DNA from: Halodesulfovibrio aestuarii
GTDB taxonomy: Bacteria; Desulfobacterota; Desulfovibrionia; Desulfovibrionales; Desulfovibrionaceae
Length of the DNA stretch: 64,000 bases
Assembly (NCBI RefSeq): GCF_050571805.1
Contig: NZ_CP192219.1
Direction: 5' to 3' (one strand)
The translations under genes and the position numbers were made by a program. This document shows positions 1-6,590 of this stretch, one piece after another. Under the pieces are notes generated by a model. It worked only from the letters and a program-made list of their open reading frames with translations. It had not been told where the DNA came from and did not search any database. The first letter of the stretch is position 1. Each line of letters opens with the position of its first letter.

Positions 1-384
1 GTGGATTCCTGTAACGACTCCAATGAGGCAGAAACAAGTGCTAAAACTTTAGCGCGCAAGTATCAGTGCGCTGTTGCTGTTTCCGGTTGCGTGGATTTGA
101 TCACGGATGGTGAGACAGTATACAATATTACGGGTGGAAGTGATTACATGCCACTTGTTACTGGAATGGGGTGTATTGCAACTGCAATTTGCGGGGCACA
201 TTTGGCAATCTGCGAAGACAGCTTTGCGGCTGCTGTATCCGGAATGGGATGTATGGCAGCTGCAGGTGGTCTTGCAAAAGTTGCATCGAACGGGCCGGGA
301 ACTTTCGCCGTGCATTTTATCGATGCCCTTCATAACGTAACTGAAAATGACATAACAAGACTTGTCGAAGTGAGGAGTGTGTAA
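1..384 (+). CDS. thiM: Hydroxyethylthiazole kinase, 3' part
   Basis: The C-terminal 127 residues of ThiM, which phosphorylates 4-methyl-5-(2-hydroxyethyl)thiazole in thiamine salvage. The gene is cut by the window edge; a GTG lies at base 1 but the family is about 260-270 residues, so it is not the start. Visible are the conserved TGMGC segment (residues about 54-58; the Cys is the family's catalytic-site Cys) and the following Ala/Gly-rich helices. The stop overlaps the start of thiE by one base (TAATG), so the two are translationally coupled, as in many thiMDE operons. Confidence 0.9.
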   Translation: MDSCNDSNEAETSAKTLARKYQCAVAVSGCVDLITDGETVYNITGGSDYMPLVTGMGCIATAICGAHLAICEDSFAAAVSGMGCMAAAGGLAKVASNGPGTFAVHFIDALHNVTENDITRLVEVRSV

Positions 385-1013
385 TGAGACAAAGTGCTGA
401 TTTCTCACTTTATCTGGTAACAGATAGTAGTCGCTGCACAATGATGCCGCTTGAGGATACCGTAGGTGCGGCCGTCCGTGGTGGTGTAACCATGGTTCAG
501 TTGCGTGAAAAAAAAATGGAAACACGGAAGTTTGTTGAACTTGCACGCCAACTACGCGCGTTGTTAGCTCCACTCGAAATTCCGCTCATAATTAATGATC
601 GTGTGGACATAGCGTTAGCTGTACGTGCTGATGGTGTTCATGTTGGGCAAACTGATATGCGTGTGCAGGACGTGCGCGCGTTGGTCGGTGGTGATGCCAT
701 TGTGGGGATTACTGTTGAAACTCTTGAACAGATTGAAGAGGCCAATGCTCTCGACATTGACTATATAGGTATTTCTCCTGTTTTTTCTACCCCTTCAATT
801 CCACGGGATGTAACGCCTTGGCAAATTTCAGGAGTCCAGAAAGCTCGGAATATGACGAGTCTTCCAATTGTTGGATTCGAGGGAATAACAACTGCCAATG
901 CCGCAGAAGTTATTGCAGCAGGTGCAGACGGGGTTGCTGTTGTTTCTGCTATCTGTGGTGCTTTGTCGCCTAAAGATGCAGCAGAGGAACTACGAAAGGC
1001 TGCTTTTGTATAA
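384..1013 (+). CDS. thiE: Thiamine-phosphate synthase
   Basis: 209 residues, normal for ThiE, a TIM-barrel enzyme that joins HMP-pyrophosphate to thiazole phosphate to give thiamine phosphate. Recognised by VQLREK (near residue 36), IINDR followed by the HVGQTD segment (near 66-90), and the SPVFSTPS loop near 130 that replaces the usual GPVFPTxT. The usual AIGGI phosphate loop is written here as VGFEGI, a modest deviation. The start overlaps the thiM stop. The neighbour thiM and its coupling support a thiamine salvage operon; no ThiD is seen inside the window. Confidence 0.95.
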   Translation: MRQSADFSLYLVTDSSRCTMMPLEDTVGAAVRGGVTMVQLREKKMETRKFVELARQLRALLAPLEIPLIINDRVDIALAVRADGVHVGQTDMRVQDVRALVGGDAIVGITVETLEQIEEANALDIDYIGISPVFSTPSIPRDVTPWQISGVQKARNMTSLPIVGFEGITTANAAEVIAAGADGVAVVSAICGALSPKDAAEELRKAAFV

Positions 1014-1060
1014 TTATATTGGTGTGTTTTGATTATGATTGTTATTTTTGTGAGGGTTAT

Positions 1061-1375
1061 ATGAAGATTGCTGTGGCGGCGAGAATAAGGAACGGAGTTT
1101 ACGAAGTGGAGCCTGTGTTTGGCCGTGCAGATATGTTTTTGCTGGTTGACCAGAACAATGGTACGCGTGCTGTCCACGCGAACCCTTATAGGGATGATAC
1201 AGAAGCGGCAGGGCGCAAGGTTGCTCAGTGGTTGATACAAGAAGGTGTTACAACCGTTTTGTGTGGTGATGTGGGAGCAAAAACCAAACTTTATCTAAGT
1301 GAACGTGGCGTGTTTTCCGGTATCGGGTACGACGGGACTGTGGATGAAGCAATAGCGAGGTTCTTTGCATCGTAG
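1061..1375 (+). CDS. NifX/NifB-C-like (dinitrogenase iron-molybdenum cofactor fold) protein
   Basis: 104 residues beginning MKIAVAARI at 1061, chosen because GAGGG lies just upstream; an upstream in-frame extension from 1019 has no ribosome binding site. The family (DiNase_FeMo-co: NifX, NifY, the C-terminal part of NifB and small archaeal homologues) binds metal-sulfur clusters or their precursors. The pattern fits: N-terminal beta strand, a PVFGRAD segment, then LCGDVGAKTKLYL and a C-terminal helix. Sulfate reducers carry many stand-alone copies of unknown role. No nif gene is nearby, so a nitrogenase role is not implied. Confidence 0.75.
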   Translation: MKIAVAARIRNGVYEVEPVFGRADMFLLVDQNNGTRAVHANPYRDDTEAAGRKVAQWLIQEGVTTVLCGDVGAKTKLYLSERGVFSGIGYDGTVDEAIARFFAS

Positions 1376-1412
1376 GTTTGTGGATGTTTTTCTATTTATG
1401 GTTTTGTATGTA

Positions 1413-1447
1413 AAAGCGGCTGTCAAATAATGATGAGCCGCTTTCTT
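1413..1447. terminator. Bidirectional hairpin terminator
   Basis: AAAGCGGC (1413-1420) pairs with GCCGCTTT (1436-1443). It lies between the convergent NifX-like gene and the sigma-54 regulator gene; T-runs are short on both sides. Confidence 0.6.
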
Positions 1448-1494
1448 GTGCTTTCCGTAATGCGTCATACGTACATTGAGTTTTGGTGCATTCT

Positions 1495-3357
1495 TTATCG
1501 TTTTTCTATGCCCAGTTTTTGCATTCTAGAACGAAGAGTTGTCGGTTTGATGCCGAGGAGTTCTGCTGCGCCGCCATTGCCTTGAACACGCCAGTTTGTG
1601 GCCTCAAGCGCTTGCATAATGTTCTCACGCTGCATGGCTGTCCATTCTGCTTCTGTTATAATATCCTGTGGAGGCGGCGCAGATGCTGGTGGTGTTGCCT
1701 GAGCTAGTGTTGAAGGGTATGCGTGCACATTCATTTCTTGCGGAGGGGTAGCATTACTGTTGTCTTGAATGTAGAGTTCCATATTACCACTGTGTGACAT
1801 GATTACCGCGCGTTCAATAACGTTCTGTAACTCCCTGACGTTACCCGGCCAATTGTATTCCTGAAGTCGTTCAACGTGGTGTGGATTCAGACGTGGTGCT
1901 GAAATGTTCATGCGTTTAGCAGCAAGGTTGATAAAGTGTCGGGCAAGCAAAGGAATATCGTTACGGCGCTCCCGAAGCGGTGGCACATTGATAGGGAAAA
2001 CAGAAAGACGAAAATATAAATCCTGCCGGAAGCGGCCTGCGGCAACTTCTTTTGTCAGATCTTTGTTTGTCGCTGCAACAATGCGGACATTTACTTTTCT
2101 GGAACGTTCATCACCGACAGGTTCAAATGTCCCTTCCTGCAAGACACGGAGAAGCTTGCCTTGAAGTTCCAGCGGTATTTCTCCAACTTCATCAAGGAAA
2201 AGCGTACCGTTATCAGCCATCTGGAAGCGTCCGACCCTGTCGCGAATCGCGCCGGTAAATGAGCCTTTTACGTGCCCAAAAAATTCACTTTCGAAAAGTT
2301 CGTGTGGGATTGCGGAGCAGTTAACGCGGACAAAAGCGTTTTGGTTGCGAGTAGATCGGCTATGTATAGCTTCAGCTAGCAGTTCTTTACCTGTACCGGA
2401 TTCACCAAGTAAAAGCACACTTGCGTCGGTTGGAGATACCACGTCAATTTGTTCCATGACGCGGGCAAGAGAGTCGGAGTCACCGATCAAATTGTTATCA
2501 AGACGTTTCTCCTGCACTGCACGGCGCAGGAGTTGGTTCTCCAGTTCCAGTTCGCCGCGTAGTTTTTGGATTTCTTCAAACGCAACAGCATTAACAAGAG
2601 CACGTGCCACTGTGTCCGCAAAGATTTTGTGCATTTTCTGATGCATTGAATGCAACTGAGCAAAAGGGCCTTTCATCGGGCGGTCATAGAATGTAGAGAG
2701 AATTCCAAGAAATTCATCGTTATACATTACGGGAAATGAGGAGTAAGCTTGATACCCTTCCTTTATGGCCCACGCAGGACGATCCCACTCCTCAGGAGAA
2801 GGGCCGATAGAGGGGATCCCTCTCTGGCAGGCGTCAAAGATAGGCTCGGTGACAGGTGCCAGCTCATATGTACCCAAAGCATGATCCCAGTTTAACGGGG
2901 AACGGTCATTGAGGCCGGAGTAAGCGACAAGTCTAAGCATTGTATCCGCTGAAGGATGCGGCGTGACAATATCCGCCATTTTTTTAGTTGGCCGGAGCCA
3001 GAAAGCCCCCATTGTAACGTGGGTGCCTTTGTAGCCGGTGCTTGCTCGTTCAATAATTTTTGATGGGTCACGTTCGTGCGCGACAGAGAGCATCAAATCC
3101 AGAAACGGTGTGATATCCAGTGAGTTTAGTTTTGTCTGAAGTCTGTTGTAGCTTTTAGGCTTTTTCTTTTGCAGCTTCGGCTGAATATCAGGCGTAGAAG
3201 GCAGAGGGAAAGTCTCCTTCTTGGCATCTTCTGGCAATGGGAAATCACTGATGGTAACATCTCGTCCGGAAAAGGTTGTGCTGAAAACTCGTCCTGTGGT
3301 TTTTTCAGTACCCAGTCCGTCTGAATCGTCATGCAACTTGCTGTTTGATTGTGGCAT
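1495..3357 (-). CDS. Sigma-54 enhancer-binding protein with GAF sensor domain
   Basis: 620 residues. Order: charged Pro-rich N-terminus (1-75), GAF-like sensor domain (about 80-255), short coiled linker, AAA+ sigma-54 activator domain, and a Fis-type helix-turn-helix at the end. Seen directly: Walker A GESGTGKE (about 318-325), the sigma-54 contact loop GSFTGA (365-370, Ser in place of the usual Ala), Walker B LFLDE (386-390), and the FRQDLYFRL and NWPGNVREL sensor motifs. The start at 3357 is preferred because GAGG sits seven bases upstream and because the longer frame would read through the palindrome at 3381-3417. The ligand is unknown. The gene is divergent from a sigma-54 promoter at 3482 and so probably controls it. 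Confidence 0.9.
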   Translation of the reverse strand: MPQSNSKLHDDSDGLGTEKTTGRVFSTTFSGRDVTISDFPLPEDAKKETFPLPSTPDIQPKLQKKKPKSYNRLQTKLNSLDITPFLDLMLSVAHERDPSKIIERASTGYKGTHVTMGAFWLRPTKKMADIVTPHPSADTMLRLVAYSGLNDRSPLNWDHALGTYELAPVTEPIFDACQRGIPSIGPSPEEWDRPAWAIKEGYQAYSSFPVMYNDEFLGILSTFYDRPMKGPFAQLHSMHQKMHKIFADTVARALVNAVAFEEIQKLRGELELENQLLRRAVQEKRLDNNLIGDSDSLARVMEQIDVVSPTDASVLLLGESGTGKELLAEAIHSRSTRNQNAFVRVNCSAIPHELFESEFFGHVKGSFTGAIRDRVGRFQMADNGTLFLDEVGEIPLELQGKLLRVLQEGTFEPVGDERSRKVNVRIVAATNKDLTKEVAAGRFRQDLYFRLSVFPINVPPLRERRNDIPLLARHFINLAAKRMNISAPRLNPHHVERLQEYNWPGNVRELQNVIERAVIMSHSGNMELYIQDNSNATPPQEMNVHAYPSTLAQATPPASAPPPQDIITEAEWTAMQRENIMQALEATNWRVQGNGGAAELLGIKPTTLRSRMQKLGIEKR

Positions 3358-3380
3358 TATTTTTCCTCGCTCCATTATTT

Positions 3381-3417
3381 CGTTACGAAAATTCGTAAAC
3401 AACGAAATTTCGTAACG
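3381..3417. promoter_or_regulatory. Twin palindrome, probable upstream activator site
   Basis: Arms 3381-3396 and 3402-3417 are inverted copies matching at 15 of 16 positions. Each arm is itself a palindrome: ACGAAAATTCGT (3385-3396) and ACGAAATTTCGT (3402-3413), with centres 17 bases apart. The site lies just upstream of the sigma-54 regulator gene and roughly 90-130 bases upstream of the predicted start driven by the sigma-54 promoter at 3482, the usual place for an enhancer bound by a Fis-HTH activator. It could also serve autoregulation. Confidence 0.65.
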
Positions 3418-3481
3418 TAGTGATCTCTGTGCGTCAATATAAAAGTGTTGGTATCCGCTTTGTTGCAGTGAATGGCGTTCT

Positions 3482-3497
3482 TGGCACAGGATGTGCT
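3482..3497 (+). promoter_or_regulatory. Sigma-54 (-24/-12) promoter
   Basis: TGGCACAGGATGTGCT fits the -24/-12 consensus: TGGCAC is perfect, and the invariant GG (3483-3484) and GC (3495-3496) have correct spacing. The expected transcription start is near 3508. No protein-coding frame of credible length follows before the terminator at 3591-3627. Confidence 0.7.
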
Positions 3498-3507
3498 AAT
3501 AGAAAAT

Positions 3508-3630
3508 AAAAGAACGGTTATACCGCTCTTTTCGGTGTCAAGTCCGTGTGGTCCCTCGCTTCACGGAAATGATTCAGTCGCTTCATTTTTGACAAAAGCC
3601 CAGTGTTCCCCTCACTGGGCTTTTGTCGTT
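3508..3630 (+). ncRNA. Candidate sigma-54-dependent small RNA
   Basis: About 120 nt from the predicted start of the sigma-54 promoter to a strong terminator. Three stem-loops can be read: 3508-3532 (AAAAGA-A-CGGT paired with ACCG-C-TCTTTT), 3543-3567 (TCCGTG paired with CACGGA around a pyrimidine-rich loop) and the terminator 3591-3627. The first stem begins exactly where transcription should start. The placement next to a sigma-54 activator gene resembles Qrr (LuxO) and GlmY/GlrR arrangements by logic, not by sequence. No homologue is recognised. Confidence 0.5.
3591..3630. terminator. Strong bidirectional terminator
   Basis: GACAAAAGCCCAGTG (3591-3605) pairs perfectly with CACTGGGCTTTTGTC (3613-3627). 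It can end the candidate small RNA on the plus strand and the aminotransferase gene on the minus strand. Confidence 0.85.
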
Positions 3631-3643
3631 CTTACGGCTTTTT

Positions 3644-4783
3644 TTAACAACAAGATGTGTTGAGATAGGTCTTCCAGTCTTGCAGTGCGCTGATGAGCGT
3701 CTTCCATTCTTCAGGGGATTTAACCTGCATACGAATAAATCCCTTTTCAGTTCCCGGAATATTGTCGCAGAGGCGAATAAGAATGCTTCGTGCGAGCAGA
3801 AATTCATAGAGCGTTGCACCATGCTCCGGATTTTTTAGTTGGCAAAAAAGAAAGTTAACTCCGGAAAAAATGCAGCTTGGATTAAACACATCTGTTGTCC
3901 GTATTTTTTCTGTAAACATTGCACGGTAGATTCGCATCTGCGGCAGACGTGCGCGGTATTGTTCAATGTGTTGCAAGAAATTAATTCCGGCCTTTTGGGC
4001 AGATGCTGTAACAGTCCAAGGCATTTTGCCCTGTTTTAGTTCAGTGACGGTGTCTGTATCGCTTATTGCATAGCCAAGGCGGACACCTGTGCAGTAGAAA
4101 AATTTAGTGAAGCTGTGCATTGTGATGATTCGTGTGCCATGGTTGCACCATTTTCTATATTGAGCCGTATGTGTGGCATTATATTCCGGTTCGCCATACA
4201 AAAATTCCCGATACGTGGAATCTATCAATATACATGGACTGTGGATTGCTTGAATAATTTCCTGCATGTTCGGATAAGTGATGGTAGCAGGGTTGTTGGG
4301 TGAACAAAGCACTACGAGATCATATTTATCGGATTTGGCAAATTCTGCGGGAGTCGGTATAAAACCGGTATTTGATGAGCAGGTGAGTACATCATAGTTA
4401 TCAGCAAAAATGGAACAGGCTCTTGCATATTCCGAAAACATGGGGCCAACGAGCAATACTTTTTTTGGTTTGAGTTGCTGGAACGTTAAGAATATTGTTT
4501 CAGTTGAGCCATGCCCGACAACGATTTCCTGCGTTGAAACAGATTCGTGTTCTGCGATTGCTGCTGTGAGTTCAGAGGCCCATGTGTCCGGATAGTGGTT
4601 GTAGTCACTGTAGCTACCATGCATATTGGAAAAAAGAATTTCTTCTGTTATATCATGGCATAGTGAGTTTGCATTACTGGAAAAGTCCGTAATGTTGTCA
4701 GGTGCCGAACCTGTTTCGCGAGCAATGCGAAAAACTTCACCCCCGTGAGCGCCGTGCTGCTTGTATGCTTGGGTAACTGTCAT
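3644..4783 (-). CDS. CobD/HisC-like PLP aminotransferase or threonine-phosphate decarboxylase
   Basis: 379 residues from MTVTQAYK at 4783 (GGAGAG about ten bases upstream); an in-frame extension to 4918 lacks a ribosome site. Fold-type I PLP enzyme. The N-terminus HGAHGGEVFRIARETG then ITDFSSNAN is the signature of CobD (L-threonine-O-3-phosphate decarboxylase, making the aminopropanol arm of cobalamin) more than of histidinol-phosphate aminotransferase. Also seen: LCSPNNP, the IDSTYREF segment and SFTKFFYCTGVRLGY with the PLP lysine. No cob genes adjoin it and no cobalamin riboswitch is recognisable upstream, so HisC-like specificity is not excluded. Confidence 0.75.
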   Translation of the reverse strand: MTVTQAYKQHGAHGGEVFRIARETGSAPDNITDFSSNANSLCHDITEEILFSNMHGSYSDYNHYPDTWASELTAAIAEHESVSTQEIVVGHGSTETIFLTFQQLKPKKVLLVGPMFSEYARACSIFADNYDVLTCSSNTGFIPTPAEFAKSDKYDLVVLCSPNNPATITYPNMQEIIQAIHSPCILIDSTYREFLYGEPEYNATHTAQYRKWCNHGTRIITMHSFTKFFYCTGVRLGYAISDTDTVTELKQGKMPWTVTASAQKAGINFLQHIEQYRARLPQMRIYRAMFTEKIRTTDVFNPSCIFSGVNFLFCQLKNPEHGATLYEFLLARSILIRLCDNIPGTEKGFIRMQVKSPEEWKTLISALQDWKTYLNTSCC

Positions 4784-4815
4784 GATGGTAAAAACTCTCC
4801 ATGTATGCGGTAGTG

Positions 4816-4840
4816 CCTTGTTACATCCATTGTAGCAAGG
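4816..4840. other. Small hairpin in the aminotransferase leader
   Basis: CCTTG-T-TACA pairs with TGTA-G-CAAGG in the 5' leader of the minus-strand gene starting at 4783. No U-run follows. Role unknown. Confidence 0.3.
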
Positions 4841-4988
4841 GCTTTGGGTATACGTTAAGTGCGTTTCTTTTAAAAGAGGCAGCAGCACGCGGCTGGTGGT
4901 ATAACTACACTTTGCCAATCAGATAGATTTATGGCAGAGTTGGTCGCTCTTTAACTTCTGTTTTTTTGATGTCACCATAGAGGATTGC

Positions 4989-6422
4989 ATGTCATCAAGA
5001 CGTATACTTTTTCTTGCACCGGCAACTTCGATTACTCGTATTTTCCCCCAGCTTAAAGACGCAGGTTTTGAAGTCGGGCTTGCGGAAAATTATAAGGGCG
5101 CCCTCGCATTTATTGCGAAGTCTCGTCCTGATGTAATTTTTTCGCGTCCTTCGCTGTCCGGTTATTCAGTGGAAGAATTGCTTACTGCTGCCGAAGCAGA
5201 CGCAGACTTCCCATCTATTGTTGTGTTTTCTGATAAAGGAAATGCGAGCGAAGCTGAAAAATTTCTTCAAATGGGTGCACACGACTATTGGCTTGAACCG
5301 CTACTTTTTGAGAAAATATGTGCGGTAGTACCTGAAGAGGGGAAAAAGCCAAAAGCTGTTCCACCAACTTCTACTCTTGGCGGACATAAGGCTGTTATTC
5401 CAGCAACAGAAAAAGGACCGAAGATTATCGGTTCTAACCGCGCTATGCAGCGGGTTCTGGCACTGGCACGACAGGTTGCACCATCAAAAGCGACCGTTTT
5501 AATCTCCGGCGAGTCCGGAACCGGTAAAGAAATGTTCTCCCGTTATCTGCATGCCCATTCTGATCGTGCGGATAATCCTTTTGTCGCTGTGAACTGCGCT
5601 GCATTACCGGAGCATTTGTTGGAAAGCGAACTTTTCGGGCATGAAAAGGGTTCGTTTACAGGTGCGATTTCACGAAAACTGGGCAAATTTGAATTGGCGC
5701 ATACCGGCACAATTCTTCTGGATGAAATTTCTGAAATGGACTTGGCGTTGCAGGCTAAACTGCTACGTGTCCTTCAAGAAGGTGAGTTGGACCGTGTTGG
5801 CGGTACCGAGACTATAAAAGTCAATGTCAGGGTTCTCGCAACAACGAACCGTAACCTTGAAGAATGGGTTAAGGAAGGACAGTTCCGCCAAGATTTATAT
5901 TTCAGACTTAATGTTATTCCATTAAAACTTCCGGCACTTGCAGAACGTGGCGACGACGTGATTGAACTCGCACACTTCTTTATCGACATGTACACAAAGG
6001 AATACGCGCTTCCACCTGCTCAGGTATCTGAAGAAGCGATTTCCTGGTTGTCTACCTACAATTGGCCGGGTAACGTTCGTGAATTACAAAACCTTATGGA
6101 ACGTGCTGTGTTACTTGCTGGCGGCAACGTTATTGAGCCATGTCATTTCTTGCTTGACCCGGATAACTGGCCGCTTTTTGAAGAAGACGAGGCAGAAGAA
6201 GGTATCGATACGAGCTCGGATTCTGATGCGTGTAGCGGTGATTGCAGTAATTTCAGCGGCAGTGTAATTCCTATTCATGAGATGGAACGTATACTTATTT
6301 TGAAAGGCTTGGAGCAGACATCGGGCAACCGTACGCAGGCAGCAGACCTGCTCGGGATTTCTGTTCGAACCTTGCGAAATAAGTTGAACGAGTACCGTAG
6401 CCAGGGGATGGATATTCCCTAG
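4989..6422 (+). CDS. FlrC/FlbD-like sigma-54 activator with a degenerate receiver domain
   Basis: 477 residues: receiver-like domain (1-115), linker, AAA+ sigma-54 activator domain (146-375), acidic/Ser-rich spacer (about 395-425) and Fis-type HTH ending RTLRNKLNEYR, wording typical of the flagellar activators FlrC, FleR and FlbD. Walker A GESGTGKE (174-181), GSFTGA (221-226) and ILLDE (242-246) are intact. The receiver is not: the N-terminal acidic pair is absent, the phosphoacceptor Asp is Arg53 (IFSRPSLSG) and the usual Lys-Pro near the end is Glu-Pro. The protein should therefore be phosphorylation-independent. The flagellar link is inferred only from the C-terminus; no flagellar gene is in the window. 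Confidence 0.88.
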   Translation: MSSRRILFLAPATSITRIFPQLKDAGFEVGLAENYKGALAFIAKSRPDVIFSRPSLSGYSVEELLTAAEADADFPSIVVFSDKGNASEAEKFLQMGAHDYWLEPLLFEKICAVVPEEGKKPKAVPPTSTLGGHKAVIPATEKGPKIIGSNRAMQRVLALARQVAPSKATVLISGESGTGKEMFSRYLHAHSDRADNPFVAVNCAALPEHLLESELFGHEKGSFTGAISRKLGKFELAHTGTILLDEISEMDLALQAKLLRVLQEGELDRVGGTETIKVNVRVLATTNRNLEEWVKEGQFRQDLYFRLNVIPLKLPALAERGDDVIELAHFFIDMYTKEYALPPAQVSEEAISWLSTYNWPGNVRELQNLMERAVLLAGGNVIEPCHFLLDPDNWPLFEEDEAEEGIDTSSDSDACSGDCSNFSGSVIPIHEMERILILKGLEQTSGNRTQAADLLGISVRTLRNKLNEYRSQGMDIP

Positions 6423-6485
6423 GCTCAGAGCGCACACTCAATCGTATTGACAGGGGATGGATTCGTTGTTCTTCGCAGAAAGGGG

Positions 6486-6516
6486 TGCATCTATACCAGT
6501 GAACTGGTGTGATGCA
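6486..6516. other. Stem-loop between regulator and aconitase genes
   Basis: TGCATC pairs with GATGCA, and ACCAG pairs with CTGGT around a TGAA tetraloop. No T-run follows, so it may be a 3' end structure or part of the aconitase leader. Confidence 0.4.
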
Positions 6517-6553
6517 GCATGTTGTATGTGATCAACAATATAGTTTGAACAAT

Positions 6554-6569
6554 GAGTAGAAAACTACTC
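6554..6569. other. Hairpin just upstream of the aconitase ribosome site
   Basis: GAGTAG-AAAA-CTACTC is a perfect six-base stem with an AAAA loop. It ends about ten bases before the GAGGAACAAGGG ribosome site of the aconitase start at 6591. Confidence 0.4.
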
Positions 6570-6590
6570 GTAGCGAAAGAGGAACAAGGG

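Noticed and set aside
1..384. GTG at base 1 as a true start of a short protein
   Set aside because: The sequence is the C-terminal half of ThiM; the gene is cut by the window edge.
4784..4988. Cobalamin riboswitch before the CobD-like gene
   Set aside because: The conserved B12-box and neighbouring motifs are not seen; only a small hairpin is present.
6530..6543. FNR-type site TTGTATGTGATCAA upstream of aconitase
   Set aside because: One half-site is perfect, the other has two mismatches; not distinguishable from chance.
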